Virus record (IMG/VR): IMGVR_UViG_3300031977_002166
Location: 1-22,178 of that record
Direction: 5' to 3' (one strand)
DNA: 22,178 nt
DNA from: a virus
Within the stretch, counting starts at the first letter, position 1. Each line of letters opens with the position of its first letter. The position numbers were made by a program, and so were the translations under genes. The notes beneath the pieces were generated by a model. That model searched no databases and was not told the DNA's origin. It saw only the letters and a program-made list of their open reading frames with translations. This document shows positions 1 to 6,054 of the stretch, piece by piece.

Positions 1-201
1 ATGATCGACGCACTGTATTTCGTGTTCTGGGTGCTCATCGTCCCATGCGCTGTCTTGGGCTGGGTCGACTTCCTTTGGTCTGTGTACCGTGATTCACGGC
101 CCACGGTTCGTGGTGCAACGCGCTTGACTCCCCATGCGTGGTCCATGAAGTGGCAACGTGCTGAGTGGGAGCGGCGCAAGAGGGAGAGACAGGCACTGTG
201 A
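1..201 (+). CDS. small membrane protein, possibly 5' truncated
   Basis: A 66-residue protein whose first 25 or so residues are strongly hydrophobic (one membrane segment or signal anchor). A basic, Arg- and Trp-rich tail follows (residues 45-66) and would lie in the cytoplasm. The ATG is the first base of the window, so no ribosome binding site can be seen and the true start could lie upstream. No family is recognised. The last codons overlap the first copy of the CTGTGACA repeat at 196. A role at the membrane is inference from hydrophobicity only. Confidence 0.6.
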   Translation: MIDALYFVFWVLIVPCAVLGWVDFLWSVYRDSRPTVRGATRLTPHAWSMKWQRAEWERRKRERQAL

Positions 202-483
202 CAAGACATCAAAACTGTGACAAGACATTTTTGCGATGTCACAGTTTTTTAAGTGCTTGTTTTTCTTATACATTTTCTAAAACTGTGACAAGACATGCCA
301 CTGTGACACCACTTTCTGACTGTTTTTAAAAAGCTACATGCCTTTTTTAACTTTTATTTCTAGCTAAGTTAGTCAGTTTTTGGTGTCACAGCTGTCACAG
401 TCCTTACAAATCAATGACTTACAGCCGATTTTGGTGTCACAGGTGTTGTCACAGGTCTTGTCACAGTCCATGTGATGTCACAG
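196..483. repeat. cluster of 11 CTGTGACA/TGTCACAG repeats with AT-rich core; candidate origin or control region
   Basis: The 8-mer CTGTGACA occurs at 196, 215, 283 and 301. Its reverse complement TGTCACAG occurs at 237, 384, 393, 435, 447, 459 and 476. Left copies are mostly direct and all right copies are inverted, so the block is roughly symmetrical about an AT-rich stretch (about 245-380, with several T/A runs). Three left copies extend to ACTGTGACAAGACAT (195, 214, 282). The stretch 202-521 has no gene with a credible ribosome binding site. Iterons flanking an AT-rich unwinding region are typical of replication origins. Operator arrays and partition sites can look the same, so function is inferred. 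Confidence 0.8.
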
Positions 484-521
484 TTTCGGCCCACGAACCA
501 CGGTCCACGGAGGACAAATCA

Positions 522-692
522 ATGATCAAGTTCATCTTATTCATCTTTGCTGGTCTTTGCGCAATGGTTGCTTCTTTACACACACTTAGCTTCCTGTTCG
601 CTGGCCAATATCTACTGGCTGCTGCTACGTCAGTTTTCTTATTTGCATCGCTCCACATGGTTGTCGATGTACTCAGATTGGGGAGGGCTTAA
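522..692 (+). CDS. small hydrophobic membrane protein
   Basis: A 56-residue protein almost entirely hydrophobic, with two likely membrane segments (about residues 3-20 and 24-48) and a short basic end. The start at 522 is chosen because GGAGGA (509-514) sits 7 bases upstream. A longer in-frame start at 414 would read through the repeat cluster and has no ribosome binding site. The stop is followed two bases later by the next start, so the two are probably co-translated. No family recognised; small two-helix phage membrane proteins can be holin-like or superinfection-related, but nothing here decides. Confidence 0.65.
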   Translation: MIKFILFIFAGLCAMVASLHTLSFLFAGQYLLAAATSVFLFASLHMVVDVLRLGRA

Positions 693-694
693 CC

Positions 695-964
695 ATGAAC
701 CACATCTACGAAGAAGAGTACACGTACGTGTATTTCGAAGGCTTGCAGAACCCAGACCGTTGCTGGATCAACAGCGACCGAGATGTCTGGTACCGCAACC
801 CACATTACTCTGGCCCTGAGCAACCTCATCCAGAGTTCGGTGAGCTTGTTCAACCACCTGCGGGCTACAAGTGGATAGAGCCAATGCCTTTCCAAGCACC
901 ACCGCTCAACACCGACGTCAGCAACAGCAACAGCGCTGACTATCCAGATTGCATCCCGTTCTAA
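695..964 (+). CDS. hypothetical acidic, aromatic-rich protein
   Basis: An 89-residue soluble protein rich in Tyr, Trp, Pro, Glu and Asp, with no membrane segment or Cys motif. The start is supported by GGGGAGGG about 8 bases upstream. The gene abuts its neighbours on both sides (2 and 12 bases), so it belongs to the same transcript. The Pro/Asn-rich C-terminal third (residues 50-85) looks poorly structured. I do not recognise a family. Confidence 0.7.
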   Translation: MNHIYEEEYTYVYFEGLQNPDRCWINSDRDVWYRNPHYSGPEQPHPEFGELVQPPAGYKWIEPMPFQAPPLNTDVSNSNSADYPDCIPF

Positions 965-976
965 GGAGGACGAGTC

Positions 977-1189
977 ATGAACATCAAACAATACGTCGAG
1001 CTTCTTCGACCCATGAAAGACGGTGCAGTTACTGACTTCTACACCCAAATGGCAAGCGCAGCCTTGCCCCCTCACAACCTACGCATGTGTCTTGCTGCAA
1101 GGCACGTGCTTCAACAACGGGGCTACATCGTCCCGTGGATTAACCAACCCCTATTCAAAGAGAACGAGCTTTATGACACATCTCCCTGA
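977..1189 (+). CDS. hypothetical protein
   Basis: A 70-residue, mostly helical-looking protein preceded by a near-perfect Shine-Dalgarno (AAGGAGGA). Its last 17 bases overlap the start of the next gene in another frame, consistent with translational coupling. No family or motif recognised. Confidence 0.7.
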   Translation: MNIKQYVELLRPMKDGAVTDFYTQMASAALPPHNLRMCLAARHVLQQRGYIVPWINQPLFKENELYDTSP

Positions 1190-1481
1190 AACTAACCCCA
1201 TGTGCATGTGGCACAAGTTCTTTGACTGGGTGGACTACTACCGCAGCTTCAAGCATTGCAACCACGAAGACCTTGCCAAAGAGTTCGACCCTAGCTCAAA
1301 GGTCTGGTTCGAACAGCACGGTGATGACTCGTTCTATCACAACTACACGTGCGTCACGTTCTCTGACAACTCGTACGTCATGTTCAATTACAAAGGCGAG
1401 GTTGAAGAGAGTGACGACGGGCCAACGACTCCTCGTTCCTCGTCGTCGCGCAGTCAATTAAGTGAGCATGTCGCTCTATAA
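1173..1481 (+). CDS. hypothetical protein
   Basis: A 102-residue acidic, aromatic protein with a Ser/Arg-rich C-terminal tail (residues 87-97). The start at 1173 overlaps the end of the upstream gene and has only a weak GAG-type ribosome binding site, suggesting coupling to the upstream frame. A second in-frame ATG at 1200 is an alternative. A longer in-frame reading from 1023 would lie wholly inside the upstream gene and is not supported. Middle strands (about residues 50-75) look like a small beta-rich fold. No family recognised. Confidence 0.65.
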   Translation: MTHLPETNPMCMWHKFFDWVDYYRSFKHCNHEDLAKEFDPSSKVWFEQHGDDSFYHNYTCVTFSDNSYVMFNYKGEVEESDDGPTTPRSSSSRSQLSEHVAL

Positions 1482-1494
1482 ACACGAGGTTTGT

Positions 1495-1671
1495 ATGGAA
1501 AAACAATCTTACGACGAGCTTGTACATCGCTTTTGTGACCTGCAAGAAGCGTTTGCAACTCTAAAGAAAGAACTCGAATACACGTACGACCGCATCGACT
1601 TAGCGTTGACTGCATTCGAAAAAGAAAAGTTCGAGACAGCACGTCGCTTGCTCGACGAAACAATTAACTGA
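1495..1671 (+). CDS. small helical (coiled-coil) protein
   Basis: A 58-residue charged protein, nearly all helix-forming, with heptad-like hydrophobic spacing from residue 5 to 50; a two-helix hairpin is likely. The start is taken at the ATG with GAGG (1486-1489) 5 bases upstream. An ATG at 1468 and a GTG at 1462 are in frame but lack this site. Function unknown. Confidence 0.6.
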   Translation: MEKQSYDELVHRFCDLQEAFATLKKELEYTYDRIDLALTAFEKEKFETARRLLDETIN

Positions 1672-1683
1672 GGAAACCCAGCC

Positions 1684-1920
1684 ATGAACCAGCAAGACTT
1701 TGATTTCGACCTTGAAACACCCAGACACAAAACCGTCTGGTCCAGCCTCAAAACTGGCTTCAACAACACTTGCACGTGGGCAATGGAGAACCCCGGCGAG
1801 CTTATCTTGTTTGCTGTTGGTGTGATGATGCTCGACATCGACAACACACTTGAGACAATCGAGGAGTATGAAGAGATTCAGACTGCTATCGATGTTTATG
1901 AATTTAATGGAGGTGCCTAA
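1684..1920 (+). CDS. hypothetical protein with one hydrophobic segment
   Basis: A 78-residue protein with an acidic N-terminus (alternating Asp/Phe near residues 5-10), one hydrophobic stretch at about residues 38-51 that could be a single membrane helix, and a Glu-rich helical tail. GAGGAAA precedes the start. The stop codon shares its last base with the next start (TAATG), a tight coupling. No family recognised. Confidence 0.65.
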   Translation: MNQQDFDFDLETPRHKTVWSSLKTGFNNTCTWAMENPGELILFAVGVMMLDIDNTLETIEEYEEIQTAIDVYEFNGGA

Positions 1921-2093
1921 TGAACTCTATTCGTCCTTTGAACTTTGAGTCAGAACATTGGGACTGGCTCGTAAACCACGAATCACAACTCGTGGAACAT
2001 GAGTCTTCATCGCAAGACTTCTTTGCTGTACTTGACAATATTAGCGCTGCTAATGATATAAACGAAAACCTAGAGGGATCTAACAATGACTAA
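1920..2093 (+). CDS. small acidic protein
   Basis: A 57-residue, very acidic protein (many Glu, Asp, Asn) without Cys or membrane segments. It has a strong ribosome binding site (GGAGGT, 6 bases before ATG) and overlaps both neighbours (1 base upstream, 8 bases downstream). Its 3' third also carries the promoter-like element and palindrome at 2032-2062, so the same DNA seems to encode protein and regulate the next gene. Acidic phage mini-proteins sometimes mimic DNA, but that is only an idea here. Confidence 0.65.
   Translation: MNSIRPLNFESEHWDWLVNHESQLVEHESSSQDFFAVLDNISAANDINENLEGSNND
2032..2062 (+). promoter_or_regulatory. promoter with embedded ATTAG-N5-CTAAT operator, copy 1
   Basis: TTGACA at 2032-2037 is a perfect -35 hexamer, followed by a TATA-rich -10 region (2055-2062; GATATA at a 17-base spacer or TATAAA at 19). 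The palindrome ATTAG CGCTG CTAAT (2040-2054) fills the spacer, the classic place for a repressor to block RNA polymerase. It lies inside the 3' end of the upstream coding region and just before the 2086 gene. Confidence 0.65.
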
Positions 2094-2700
2094 CCAAACT
2101 TTCATCAACCAAGCTTTCTACGCCCTGACCGAATACAACAACTTCAAGGGCAAGACAGCCAGCTACGTTGCTAACCAAGAAGGTGCAACAATCATCGACC
2201 AGTACGTAGAGGGTTTCCTCGCTGCTGTCGAGAACGAAGACGCAGTGGTTCACCGCTTGTCAGTGCTTGGCTCGCTTCAAGACCTCATGAACAAGTGCTC
2301 TTGGAACGCTCGTAAGTTGTTCAAAGCCAACGTCGCTAACCTCGACATGGACAACAACGGCGCACCTTGGGGCCTCGAGGCTACCGAGCGTGTACGTCAA
2401 TTGGTTGACGTCGAGGCTGACAACGAAATCATTCCCAAGATCCTCGAGTCTGACTTCGAACAGCTGCAGTTGGTTCACACCATCCTCAGCCAAACCACCG
2501 GCATCGATACTCCGCTCTACTACTTTGTAGAGACTGAGCGTCAGCCAAACGATGACTGGGTCGACGTGGTCAACGCTACGACGTTCGACGATGCCATGAC
2601 TGCTATGGACAACATCGTGGACAAGCTCAACGAGAAGGCTCGTGAAGACGTACGTGGTTCCGTACGCGACGCATTGGCTGCACTAAAGCAAGCAGCCTAA
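2086..2700 (+). CDS. hypothetical early protein, well expressed by its signals
   Basis: A 204-residue, acidic, largely helical protein without recognisable catalytic motif, Cys cluster or membrane segment. Asn, Asp and Glu are abundant throughout, and the C-terminal 40 residues form a charged helix ending in Lys/Ala. It starts with GAGGG about 8 bases upstream and has the best promoter-like sequence in the window just before it. A strong intrinsic terminator follows immediately, so it can be transcribed as a single-gene unit. Such isolated strong signals often mark an abundant phage protein. I do not recognise the family. Confidence 0.75.
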   Translation: MTNQTFINQAFYALTEYNNFKGKTASYVANQEGATIIDQYVEGFLAAVENEDAVVHRLSVLGSLQDLMNKCSWNARKLFKANVANLDMDNNGAPWGLEATERVRQLVDVEADNEIIPKILESDFEQLQLVHTILSQTTGIDTPLYYFVETERQPNDDWVDVVNATTFDDAMTAMDNIVDKLNEKAREDVRGSVRDALAALKQAA

Positions 2701-2705
2701 CTTCA

Positions 2706-2739
2706 AACCCCGCTGTTCTCTGAGCAGTGGGGTTTTTTT
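2706..2739 (+). terminator. intrinsic terminator
   Basis: A 10-bp stem, AACCCCGCTG (2706-2715) against CAGTGGGGTT (2725-2734) with one G-U pair, a 9-base loop and a run of seven T (2733-2739). It closes the transcript of the 2086-2700 gene. Confidence 0.9.
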
Positions 2740-2762
2740 CTACTAACCACACAGGAGGTGTC

Positions 2763-3065
2763 ATGTTCTTAACTGGTCTTATCGCAGCGTTAGCCATCAT
2801 ATTCCTGCTGCTCAAGTTCAACTTTCGGCGCGTACTTCAGCACGACATCTCGATCGACATCGGGGTGACCATCGTGCTGTGCATGCTGTTTGCCGGTACT
2901 TTCGCGGGCATGATGACCGGCCTCGTGGCTGGCTGCATCATCTCCATCTTTCTCTTTGTATCCAAGAAGCTGTTCGGCTACGAGCGTTTCGGCATCATCA
3001 AGACCGACACGTTTCCGTACCGCAAGTTCGGGTGGATCAGCGTGCCGCCTGGAGGTAAGTCATGA
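2763..3065 (+). CDS. multi-pass inner-membrane protein
   Basis: A 100-residue protein with three likely membrane helices (about residues 2-20, 32-48 and 52-70), then a basic cytoplasmic tail. The ATG at 2763 follows a near-perfect AGGAGGTG site. A longer in-frame start at 2727 lies within the terminator T-run and is rejected. It is the first gene after the terminator and overlaps the next by ATGA. No family recognised; a role in membrane or exclusion functions is possible but not shown. Confidence 0.75.
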   Translation: MFLTGLIAALAIIFLLLKFNFRRVLQHDISIDIGVTIVLCMLFAGTFAGMMTGLVAGCIISIFLFVSKKLFGYERFGIIKTDTFPYRKFGWISVPPGGKS

Positions 3066-3259
3066 TCAAACTATCTGAGCTTGACTGCTACGAAGTCATC
3101 ACACCACGAAGCAAGTACCTAGACCAAGAAACCTACTGCTTTATCTCGGGCGATGCAGAAGACCCGTGTGCCCGTGTCATCGAAGTTACCTTCTATGAAG
3201 AGTCAGGGACCGTGGAGTTCGCCGACGTTACCGACTTGCACAAGGAGAAGTACAGATGA
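3062..3259 (+). CDS. hypothetical small protein
   Basis: A 65-residue soluble, acidic protein with a beta-rich pattern, no motif recognised. GGAGGT precedes the start, and it is joined to both neighbours by 4-base ATGA overlaps, indicating coupled translation. Confidence 0.7.
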   Translation: MIKLSELDCYEVITPRSKYLDQETYCFISGDAEDPCARVIEVTFYEESGTVEFADVTDLHKEKYR

Positions 3260-3432
3260 CCGATTTCATTATTGACCCATGCATCTTCTGTGGCCGATCC
3301 ACTGCGTTCGGCTCAGGACGATACGTGAACCGTATTCCAGGCGACACGGACGATGGCTACGGCGGCGTCTATCGAACTGGGTTTGCGTGCGAGGAGTGCA
3401 TGCTCGAAGACGAAGATGAGGACTACTCATGA
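3256..3432 (+). CDS. zinc-ribbon mini-protein
   Basis: A 58-residue protein starting in an ATGA overlap. It has CIFC (residues 9-12) and CEEC (residues 45-48), a CxxC...CxxC pair spaced like a zinc ribbon or knuckle, and a very acidic C-terminus. A structural zinc site is likely by motif. The partner (nucleic acid or protein) is unknown. A second, unrelated CxxC...CxxC mini-protein follows directly. Confidence 0.65.
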   Translation: MTDFIIDPCIFCGRSTAFGSGRYVNRIPGDTDDGYGGVYRTGFACEECMLEDEDEDYS

Positions 3433-3554
3433 TGCCTTACCCCTTTGATTGCCCCAAGTGCGGCCAGCGCTACTGGGAAGAGCAATCGGTGGTCTACAAC
3501 GAAGACTACGACGACACCATCTGCTGGCAGTGCGATGAGGAGGACGAATCATGA
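3429..3554 (+). CDS. zinc-ribbon mini-protein
   Basis: A 41-residue protein with CPKC (residues 8-11) and CWQC (residues 32-35), a clear CxxC...CxxC zinc-ribbon pattern like those in small phage and transcription-associated proteins. The second half is highly acidic. GAGGA lies 7 bases upstream of the start, and both ends overlap neighbours by ATGA. Two adjacent ATG codons (3429 and 3432) are both possible starts. Confidence 0.65.
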   Translation: MMPYPFDCPKCGQRYWEEQSVVYNEDYDDTICWQCDEEDES

Positions 3555-3745
3555 ACCACGAATCACGATCCATCAAAACTGAGCACGATGTCTTGCTGAC
3601 CCTGATTAAGTACATCCAGTACCACTACCTCAAGGTCAGTGAAACAGGGGACGCCAACGTGGTCGTGCCCGTTGATCCTGTCGAGCTGACCCAATGCATC
3701 GCGGTCCTGGCTCGTGCTCAAACCATGCGAGGAATACAACCATGA
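3551..3745 (+). CDS. hypothetical small protein
   Basis: A 64-residue helical protein without recognised family. GAGGAGGA precedes the start, and both ends overlap neighbouring genes by ATGA. The first residues (MNHES) repeat a peptide seen elsewhere in this region, because the DNA word CCACGAATCAC recurs near 1976 and 3555. Confidence 0.7.
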   Translation: MNHESRSIKTEHDVLLTLIKYIQYHYLKVSETGDANVVVPVDPVELTQCIAVLARAQTMRGIQP

Positions 3746-3960
3746 GTAACGGAGATATTGTCGTAAACCTTTTGTTATCACCCACCGAGATTAACTTCTT
3801 GCAAGTAGCAGTTGATGGCCTCATCGACGTACAACGCGACGTCATTCATGACTGCGCTATCTCGTCTGACCGTGACGTCGTCGAGTCAGGTAAAGACGCA
3901 ATCGAACGGCTGCAAGCTGGCCTCGGTCTTAAGCACACACTCGAGGTTTACAACCTATGA
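3742..3960 (+). CDS. hypothetical small protein
   Basis: A 72-residue protein with a predicted helix-turn-helix-like arrangement of helices but no recognised DNA-binding signature. The start at 3742 is supported by GAGGAA and by the ATGA overlap with the upstream stop. The in-frame ATG at 3694 lies inside the upstream gene and lacks a site. ATGA overlap downstream. Confidence 0.7.
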   Translation: MSNGDIVVNLLLSPTEINFLQVAVDGLIDVQRDVIHDCAISSDRDVVESGKDAIERLQAGLGLKHTLEVYNL

Positions 3961-4151
3961 AGATCGACCTCAGCGAGCGTGACATAGACAACCTCATCTA
4001 CATCTGTCTCTGGGTGGCTCGCGAGGCAGAGGAAGGCACCATCAAACCGGAGGAGGCTACCGACAACCTCGGTTACTTAAACACGTCCAGCGCTATTAGC
4101 CGGACTAATGAATTACTTGAAACCCTGTGGAGGAACCAAACCCATGAGTAG
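3957..4151 (+). CDS. hypothetical small helical protein
   Basis: A 64-residue acidic, helical protein that starts in an ATGA overlap with only a distant GAGG as ribosome binding site, so it probably depends on coupling. Its 3' end contains operator copy 2 (4095-4109) and overlaps the next start by 8 bases. No family recognised. Confidence 0.65.
   Translation: MKIDLSERDIDNLIYICLWVAREAEEGTIKPEEATDNLGYLNTSSAISRTNELLETLWRNQTHE
4095..4109. promoter_or_regulatory. ATTAG-N5-CTAAT operator, copy 2
   Basis: ATTAG CCGGA CTAAT, an exact copy of the repeated palindrome, lies inside coding sequence 35 bases before the 4144 gene and about 230 bases before the AAA+ ATPase gene. No convincing -35/-10 pair is seen around it. 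It may act on a weak internal promoter or as an accessory site. Confidence 0.5.
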
Positions 4152-4353
4152 AGAACCATGCTCCATCACCGACGACCCCTACAACGACTACTCAGATTAC
4201 GTGGAAGGGAAGGGCGTGTACGCGTCTCGCTACGAAGACGAGGACAGAGCCTATGAGGAGGAGCGTCAGAAAGAAATCGACAACGCATCACCACTTGAAC
4301 TGTACGCACGATTCATCAATTCACTAACCGAGAACATCAACAATGCAAAATAG
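4144..4353 (+). CDS. hypothetical acidic protein
   Basis: A 69-residue protein, very rich in Asp, Glu and Tyr in its first half, with a helical C-terminus. GGAGG lies a suitable distance upstream of the ATG. It overlaps the AAA+ ATPase gene by 11 bases, so it could be translated with it. No family recognised. Confidence 0.65.
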   Translation: MSREPCSITDDPYNDYSDYVEGKGVYASRYEDEDRAYEEERQKEIDNASPLELYARFINSLTENINNAK

Positions 4354-5347
4354 AGCAATCAGCCCATCCGACCTAGTCAAAGAGTTGCGTGCAAACGCAC
4401 TCGCTGACATCCCATCTATGATCTGGGGTCCGCCTGGCATTGGTAAGTCAGACATCGCCTACCAGTTCGCATCGTCAATGAACGCAAAGCTGTTCGAGCT
4501 GCGCGCCAACCTGTTCGATCCCGTCGACGTACGCGGTGGACTCAAGGTTGTCGAACAAGAAGACGGTACGTATCGCACACGGTACGGCGTTCCCGAAGAT
4601 TACCCAGACACTAACTACCACGGCAATGTGGTTCTCTTCATTGACGAGCTACCCAACGCACCCAAAGCAACACAGAACGCGCTGCTGCAGCTGTTGCTTA
4701 ACAAGCGCATCGGTACCTACGAGCTACCTGCCAACACCATCATCATTGCCGCAGGTAACCGGGCCCAGGACCGTGCAGCTGTACACGAGATGCCGACACC
4801 AGTCCGCAACCGTTTCGCACACTACACACTCGAGCCAACCGTTGACGACTGGGTCAAGTGGGCCATGAACCACGGAGTAGATGACAGCATCACGAGCTTC
4901 ATTCGTATGCGCCCATCACTGCTGCACAGCACCGACGGTTCAGACTACGCGTTCCCGTCACCTCGTACGTGGACCATGCTCGATCGCAAGCTGCCTCATA
5001 TGTCTGACGACTTCTACGGTTGTGCATCGATGATCGGTGATGGCCCTGCTGGTGAGTACCTCAGCTACCGTGCCATCTACAAAGATATGCCTGACATCGA
5101 TCAGATCATCGAGAAGCCCAGCACATCGACAGTACCCACTGACACATCAGTGCTGTTCGCTGTATCGGGTGCGCTTGCATCACGTGCCAGCAAAGACAAC
5201 TTCGACAGCATCATGCGGTTCGTTCGACGCATGCCTGCCGAGTACCAGGTAATCACGGTACGCGACTCAATCGCCAAGCAACAAGACCTGGTCACGCTTG
5301 ATTGCTTCACCTCTTGGACCACAGACAACGCAGCAGTATTGCTGTAA
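4343..5347 (+). CDS. MoxR-type AAA+ ATPase
   Basis: A 334-residue AAA+ ATPase of the MoxR/RavA/CbbQ kind. Visible motifs are Walker A GPPGIGKS (29-36), Walker B VVLFIDEL (96-103), sensor-1 Asn at 139 in IIAAGN, and Arg residues at 155-157 (VRNRF) in the arginine-finger position. The size fits the family. MoxR ATPases act as chaperones on a partner with a von Willebrand A (VWA) domain, inserting cofactors or remodelling complexes by ATP hydrolysis. Here a metallopeptidase/VWA protein is encoded two genes downstream (6055-7152), so the pair likely works together. The ribosome binding site is weak, and the gene overlaps the previous one. The target in phage infection is unknown. Confidence 0.88.
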   Translation: MQNRAISPSDLVKELRANALADIPSMIWGPPGIGKSDIAYQFASSMNAKLFELRANLFDPVDVRGGLKVVEQEDGTYRTRYGVPEDYPDTNYHGNVVLFIDELPNAPKATQNALLQLLLNKRIGTYELPANTIIIAAGNRAQDRAAVHEMPTPVRNRFAHYTLEPTVDDWVKWAMNHGVDDSITSFIRMRPSLLHSTDGSDYAFPSPRTWTMLDRKLPHMSDDFYGCASMIGDGPAGEYLSYRAIYKDMPDIDQIIEKPSTSTVPTDTSVLFAVSGALASRASKDNFDSIMRFVRRMPAEYQVITVRDSIAKQQDLVTLDCFTSWTTDNAAVLL

Positions 5348-5357
5348 GGAGAATCAC

Positions 5358-6053
5358 ATGGCTTCAGTACGCATGAGTCGAGAGCTTCGTCGCGAAATTG
5401 CACACAACGCACGGCATGCATTTATTAAGACCAACCCCGAGCCAGAAATGGCAACAACAGACATCGACTGGTTCGTTGACAAGGTTCGCAACTGTGACGC
5501 GCAATCAACACTAGCTCGCATCCGAGGGCTTGCCGATGACTTTCCACGGATGCACACCCGCTACTACGGCAGAGACACAGACAACTGTTTCGAAGCTAGA
5601 TTTCCACACATCAAACGCATTACTAGCTTTTACATTGATGACCGACACCTGGTTGATAACCAATGTATCTCTTTTCGTCTCAACGCGCCTGTGTCGTTGT
5701 ACAGCTACGACAGTGATGACACGCTGCACTTCAGCACTAGCTGTTTCTCCGATGCTGATCGCATTGAAGCAGCCAGTCGCATCAACGCATTCATCGAACG
5801 TCAGCGCGAACACAAAAACAAACAGGTTAATTACAACAACCAGATCGACAATCTTCTGGATCACTACTCAACGCTCAAGTCATTGCTGACCGCATGGCCA
5901 GCAGGCGAAGCGTTTGTGCCTGGGCATTACTTGCAGAAGATGCACGAGAAGGTCACGCGCAAACAAGCTGCTGTTCGCATCAAAGAAGATCTTCAGTTCG
6001 ATGAAGCAACTATCAATCAGGTCGTTCTAACCAGCAAAATGATGGGAGTCTAA
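5358..6053 (+). CDS. hypothetical protein in the MoxR/VWA module, possibly Nmad5-like
   Basis: A 231-residue protein between the MoxR ATPase and the VWA protein, with AAGGAGA just before the ATG at 5358. The N-terminus (MSRELRREI) and the C-terminal LLTAWPAGEAFVP stretch (about residues 177-192) resemble the ends of proteins I recall under Nmad5 (nucleotide modification associated domain 5), a phage family of unclear activity. The similarity is from memory and weak. The centre is beta-rich, then a basic helical segment. Its fixed place between ATPase and VWA genes suggests it is the client or a third subunit. That is inference. Confidence 0.5.
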   Translation: MASVRMSRELRREIAHNARHAFIKTNPEPEMATTDIDWFVDKVRNCDAQSTLARIRGLADDFPRMHTRYYGRDTDNCFEARFPHIKRITSFYIDDRHLVDNQCISFRLNAPVSLYSYDSDDTLHFSTSCFSDADRIEAASRINAFIERQREHKNKQVNYNNQIDNLLDHYSTLKSLLTAWPAGEAFVPGHYLQKMHEKVTRKQAAVRIKEDLQFDEATINQVVLTSKMMGV

Positions 6054-6054
6054 T

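Noticed and set aside
196-483. Repeats as a CRISPR array
   Set aside because: Repeat units are only 8-15 bases, in both orientations and with irregular spacing; no regular spacers or cas genes.
196-483. Host CRP binding sites (TGTGA half-sites)
   Set aside because: The copies contain TGTGA, but pairs with the needed 6-base gap to TCACA were not found; the longer shared word is CTGTGACA.
414-521. N-terminal extension of the 522 gene
   Set aside because: It reads through the repeat cluster, has no ribosome binding site and gives a Cys/His-rich composition unlike the rest.
5101-5421. 106-residue minus-strand open frame across the ATPase end
   Set aside because: Antisense to two supported genes, with unremarkable composition.
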